Below are positions 61,498-64,000 of a stretch of DNA of 64,000 nucleotides, in pieces; position 1 is the stretch's first letter; each line of letters starts with the position of its first letter. A program made the position numbers and the translations under genes. The DNA comes from Flavobacterium coralii (lineage in GTDB: Bacteria; Bacteroidota; Bacteroidia; Flavobacteriales; Flavobacteriaceae): NCBI RefSeq assembly GCF_019891545.1, contig NZ_JAHDIU010000004.1, forward strand, positions 124,001 to 188,000, in the 5' to 3' direction. The notes beneath the pieces were generated by a model that was given only the letters and a program-made list of their open reading frames with translations, made no database searches and had not been told where the DNA came from.

Positions 61498-62781
61498 TTA
61501 TCGCTTATCAGCAGGCTTAAACTCCCTGTGGGGTTCACCTACATAAACCTGCCTTGGGCGGCCTATAGGCTCTTTGTTTACACGCATCTCTTTCCATTGT
61601 GCAATCCAGCCCGGAAGGCGGCCAATAGCGAATAATACTGTAAACATTTCTGTTGGTATGCCCATTGCCCTGTAAATGATTCCTGAATAGAAATCTACGT
61701 TAGGGTAAAGGTTCCTTGATTTGAAGTACTCGTCCTGAAGGGCGCTTTCTTCAAGTTTTTTGGCAATGTTAAGTACCGGGTCTTCCACACCAAGTGAGCT
61801 AAGCACATCGTCTGCCGCTTTTTTGATGATCTTCGCCCTCGGGTCGAAGTTTTTGTAAACCCTGTGCCCAAAGCCCATAAGGCGGAAAGGATCGTTCTTA
61901 TCTTTTGCTTTGGCAAGATACTTATCAGCATCTCCACCGTCTTTTTGTATTTCCTCAAGCATTTCAAGAACTGCCTGGTTAGCACCACCGTGAAGCGGGC
62001 CCCATAGTGCCGATACACCGGCAGATATAGAGGCAAACAGCCCGGCATGAGATGAACCTACCATACGCACTGTACTTGTAGAACAGTTTTGCTCGTGGTC
62101 GGCATGCAGTATAAACAGCTTGTCAAGCGCATCTACCACAACAGGGTTTGGCTTGTAAGGGCCTGTAGGCAATGCAAACATAAGCTGCATAAAGTTCTCT
62201 ACATAACCTTTGGTGTTATCATAGTAGTTTAACGGGTAGCCCATAGCTTTCCTGTATGTCCAGGTAGCTATAACAAGGAATTTACCCATTGTTTTGCACA
62301 CTGCCTCATACATCTCCTTATCATTGGCAACGTTAACCGATTTTGGGTTAAAAGCCGTAAGGGCACTTGTTAATGAAGCAAGCACACCCATTGGGTGGGC
62401 TGTTTTAGGGAAGCCGTCGATGATGTTTTTCATCTCCTCATGAACAAGGGTGTACTTCCTTATTGTATTTTCAAACTTTTCAAGCTCGGCAGCTGTTGGC
62501 AGTTCGCCAAAAATTAACAGGTAAGAAACCTCAAGGAAGTTTGACTTAGAGGCAAGGTCTTCTATGCTGTAACCCCTGTACCTTAGTATGCCCTGCTCGC
62601 CATCAAGAAAAGTAATTGCACTCTGGCATGATCCTGAATTTTTATAACCCGGATCCAGGGTTATGGCGCCTGTTTCCCCGCGCAGTTTTTCAATATCAAT
62701 GGCAACCTCGTTTTCGGTCCCCACCACAACAGGGAACTCATATTTTTTGCCATCAATCTCCAATGTAGCTATATTTGACAT
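61498..62781 (-). CDS. gltA: Citrate synthase
   Basis: A 427-residue type II citrate synthase, the entry enzyme of the TCA cycle. The catalytic histidines lie in WGPLHGGANQ and MGFGHRVYKNFDPR, and the aspartate in NVDFYSGIIYRAMG. The N-terminal NADH-responsive-like domain (EIDGKKYEFPVVVGTENEVA) and the GYR/IEDL region (LRYRGYSIEDL) are present. Length and motifs are standard for hexameric enzymes. Single gene with its own terminator. Confidence 0.97.
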   Translation of the reverse strand: MSNIATLEIDGKKYEFPVVVGTENEVAIDIEKLRGETGAITLDPGYKNSGSCQSAITFLDGEQGILRYRGYSIEDLASKSNFLEVSYLLIFGELPTAAELEKFENTIRKYTLVHEEMKNIIDGFPKTAHPMGVLASLTSALTAFNPKSVNVANDKEMYEAVCKTMGKFLVIATWTYRKAMGYPLNYYDNTKGYVENFMQLMFALPTGPYKPNPVVVDALDKLFILHADHEQNCSTSTVRMVGSSHAGLFASISAGVSALWGPLHGGANQAVLEMLEEIQKDGGDADKYLAKAKDKNDPFRLMGFGHRVYKNFDPRAKIIKKAADDVLSSLGVEDPVLNIAKKLEESALQDEYFKSRNLYPNVDFYSGIIYRAMGIPTEMFTVLFAIGRLPGWIAQWKEMRVNKEPIGRPRQVYVGEPHREFKPADKR

Positions 62782-62895
62782 GTTGGTAGTGATGTTATAA
62801 TGATTGTAAAATAATAATTCCTGCGAATTTAATAAATTAGAATTTATTTATGAAGAAAAGTACTTATTAAAATCGTTAATTCTGCATATAAATAA

Positions 62896-62927
62896 CAAAA
62901 GTCGATACCCGTTGGTATCGACTTTTG
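62896..62927 (-). terminator. Strong hairpin downstream of the type IX-secreted protein gene
   Basis: A 14-bp perfect stem (62896-62909 with 62914-62927) with loop CGTT. Only a weak T-tract follows on the minus strand. A smaller hairpin (TTATCC/GGATAA) lies at about 62943-62959. Confidence 0.65.
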
Positions 62928-62972
62928 ACAATTTTATAATGATTTATCCTTTTTAGGATAAAATTTAAAAGT

Positions 62973-64000
62973 TTATTGCTTAACCAGTTTCAGTACACTA
63001 CTGCCTTTTTCAGTAGTAATTTTCACAAAATACAGACCGGACTGCCTCGCTGAAACATCTAAAACAGACGACTGACCCGAATATAAAAGCCTGCCCTGCG
63101 CATCATAAAGCTCTGCCTGTAGTACAGTATGTTGCGTTTCTATATTTACAACATCTGTTGCAGGGTTAGGGTAAAGCAGCACATCATTATTTACTTCAAA
63201 ATCAGGTGTACTTAGCGCTGTAAAAGCCGTTTGTGCTTCGTTTGTCTGTACAGGAGCATTATAATCAAAATAAACAGACGACTGCTGCATTACGACGTCA
63301 TTTTCCTGCAATGTGCTTACTGTTTTTATTTTAAACAGCAGGCTGCCTTTACCATTTACCGGAAGGTTTATATCGCCGAAATAAAACTCTGCCTCGTTAC
63401 CTTTAATCCTGGTCTGTACGGTGTGGCTTGCATACATCAGTTGCAGCGAGCTGATATCAAACTGTTCGGGATTAATGCTATTTTTTATCATAACAAATCC
63501 GGCAGAAGTTGTTCCCGTATTCTGGAAGTTTACGCTATAATACAGGTACTCCCCTATCCTGCTTATATGTTCAAAATCTCCCTGCAGGCAGGTAATCTCT
63601 AAAGGGTCATATACGTCTGCCACTACCTGTTTAAAAGTAAAGTTATTATCTTCTATGGTTTCATCTCCTGCAACAGGCGCCTGGCTAACGCTGAAGGTAA
63701 TCTCATCCCCTGCATTAACGGCAGGCTCATCAGCAGGGCTGTTAAGGCTTAACGTTGCAAATACACTTCTCGACTGAAAGGGCTGCAAATCAGTATAGTC
63801 CCATGTTATAGAACCGGGAGAGGCGCTAAGCGGGATATTAGACTGTACGAAATCGAAAATATCAGCATCATACGTAAGCGTAAAATGACCTGATACAACC
63901 TGGTTGCCTTTGTTCCTGCATACTACACGGTAGGTGGCATTAGAACCGGGCACTGCATCACCTACAGGATAAACAACTACCTCTACATCGGTATGGGTGC
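62973..64000 (-). CDS. C-terminal part of a type IX-secreted protein (cut by window edge)
   Basis: The frame is open from the right edge (reading THTDVEVVVYPVGDAVPG) to the stop at 62973, so at least 342 residues are visible and the start is outside. The region contains conserved-repeat/DUF11-like beta domains (CRNKGNQVVSGHFTLTYDAD, YYSVNFQNTGTTSAGFVMIK). It ends in a type IX sorting domain (NDVLLYPNPATDVVNIET, GLYFVKITTEKGSSVLKLVK). The protein should be exported by Sec, passed through the type IX system and attached to or released from the surface. Confidence 0.88.
   Translation of the reverse strand, partial: THTDVEVVVYPVGDAVPGSNATYRVVCRNKGNQVVSGHFTLTYDADIFDFVQSNIPLSASPGSITWDYTDLQPFQSRSVFATLSLNSPADEPAVNAGDEITFSVSQAPVAGDETIEDNNFTFKQVVADVYDPLEITCLQGDFEHISRIGEYLYYSVNFQNTGTTSAGFVMIKNSINPEQFDISSLQLMYASHTVQTRIKGNEAEFYFGDINLPVNGKGSLLFKIKTVSTLQENDVVMQQSSVYFDYNAPVQTNEAQTAFTALSTPDFEVNNDVLLYPNPATDVVNIETQHTVLQAELYDAQGRLLYSGQSSVLDVSARQSGLYFVKITTEKGSSVLKLVKQ

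Overview
The window looks like a chromosomal segment of a Flavobacterium-like member of the Bacteroidota. The signs are -7 promoter boxes of the form TAnnTTTG, starts without Shine-Dalgarno sequences, tRNA genes without an encoded CCA, SusC/TonB-type outer-membrane proteins with N-terminal carboxypeptidase-like domains, a type IX secretion C-terminal sorting domain, GSCFA, DUF5686 and DUF4230 families, and a eukaryote/archaeal-type prolyl-tRNA synthetase. I see no phage, plasmid, insertion sequence, integrase or CRISPR array. Both edges cut a gene.

Layout. 0-6 kb: tandem rhomboid proteases, mutL, a lipoprotein, a small membrane protein, rpsT, two tRNA-Glu genes and proS, all on the minus strand. 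6-16.6 kb: accessory and envelope genes (a Gly/Trp-rich lipoprotein, a FadL-like porin, an FAD-Rieske oxidoreductase, SemiSWEET, a CinA-C protein, MgtC, VOC, DUF2892-SRPBCC, several small hydrophilic or low-complexity exported proteins, AIM24). 16.6-17.0 kb: a gene-free stretch with a 6S-RNA-like fold and a terminator. 17-22.5 kb: signalling genes (7TM protein, histidine kinase and LuxR regulator; PAS kinase, receiver protein and AraC regulator).

22.7-33.9 kb: ten tightly packed minus-strand genes, several overlapping, forming one probable operon. It encodes two sugar-nucleotide-type SDR epimerases (one fused to a family-39-like glycosidase domain), a short-chain and a medium-chain dehydrogenase, a Gfo/Idh/MocA oxidoreductase, four glycosyltransferases (three of them CgeB-like or related) and a CmoB-like methyltransferase. 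No flippase, polymerase, ABC exporter or signal peptide is present, so the product is probably a methylated, branched glycoside or glycolipid assembled in the cytoplasm, or a protein modification. I regard this as the best candidate for an uncharacterised system.

34.2-35.4 kb: initiator tRNA-fMet whose terminator recurs exactly 1 kb downstream, bracketing a two-gene cassette (a three-helix membrane protein and a 47-residue charged protein). 35.5-42.7 kb: a Crp/Fnr regulator with a TonB receptor, an MtfA-like peptidase, a lipoprotein, era, der and a small membrane protein. 42.9-51 kb: two tandem paralogous outer-membrane beta-barrel proteins and a DUF5686 protein. 51-54 kb: two TPM-domain proteins with LemA, MerR and M23 peptidase genes. 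54.3-64 kb: alaS, a lipoprotein, GSCFA, DUF4230, a long aromatic amino acid hydroxylase, gltA and the C-terminus of a type IX-secreted protein.
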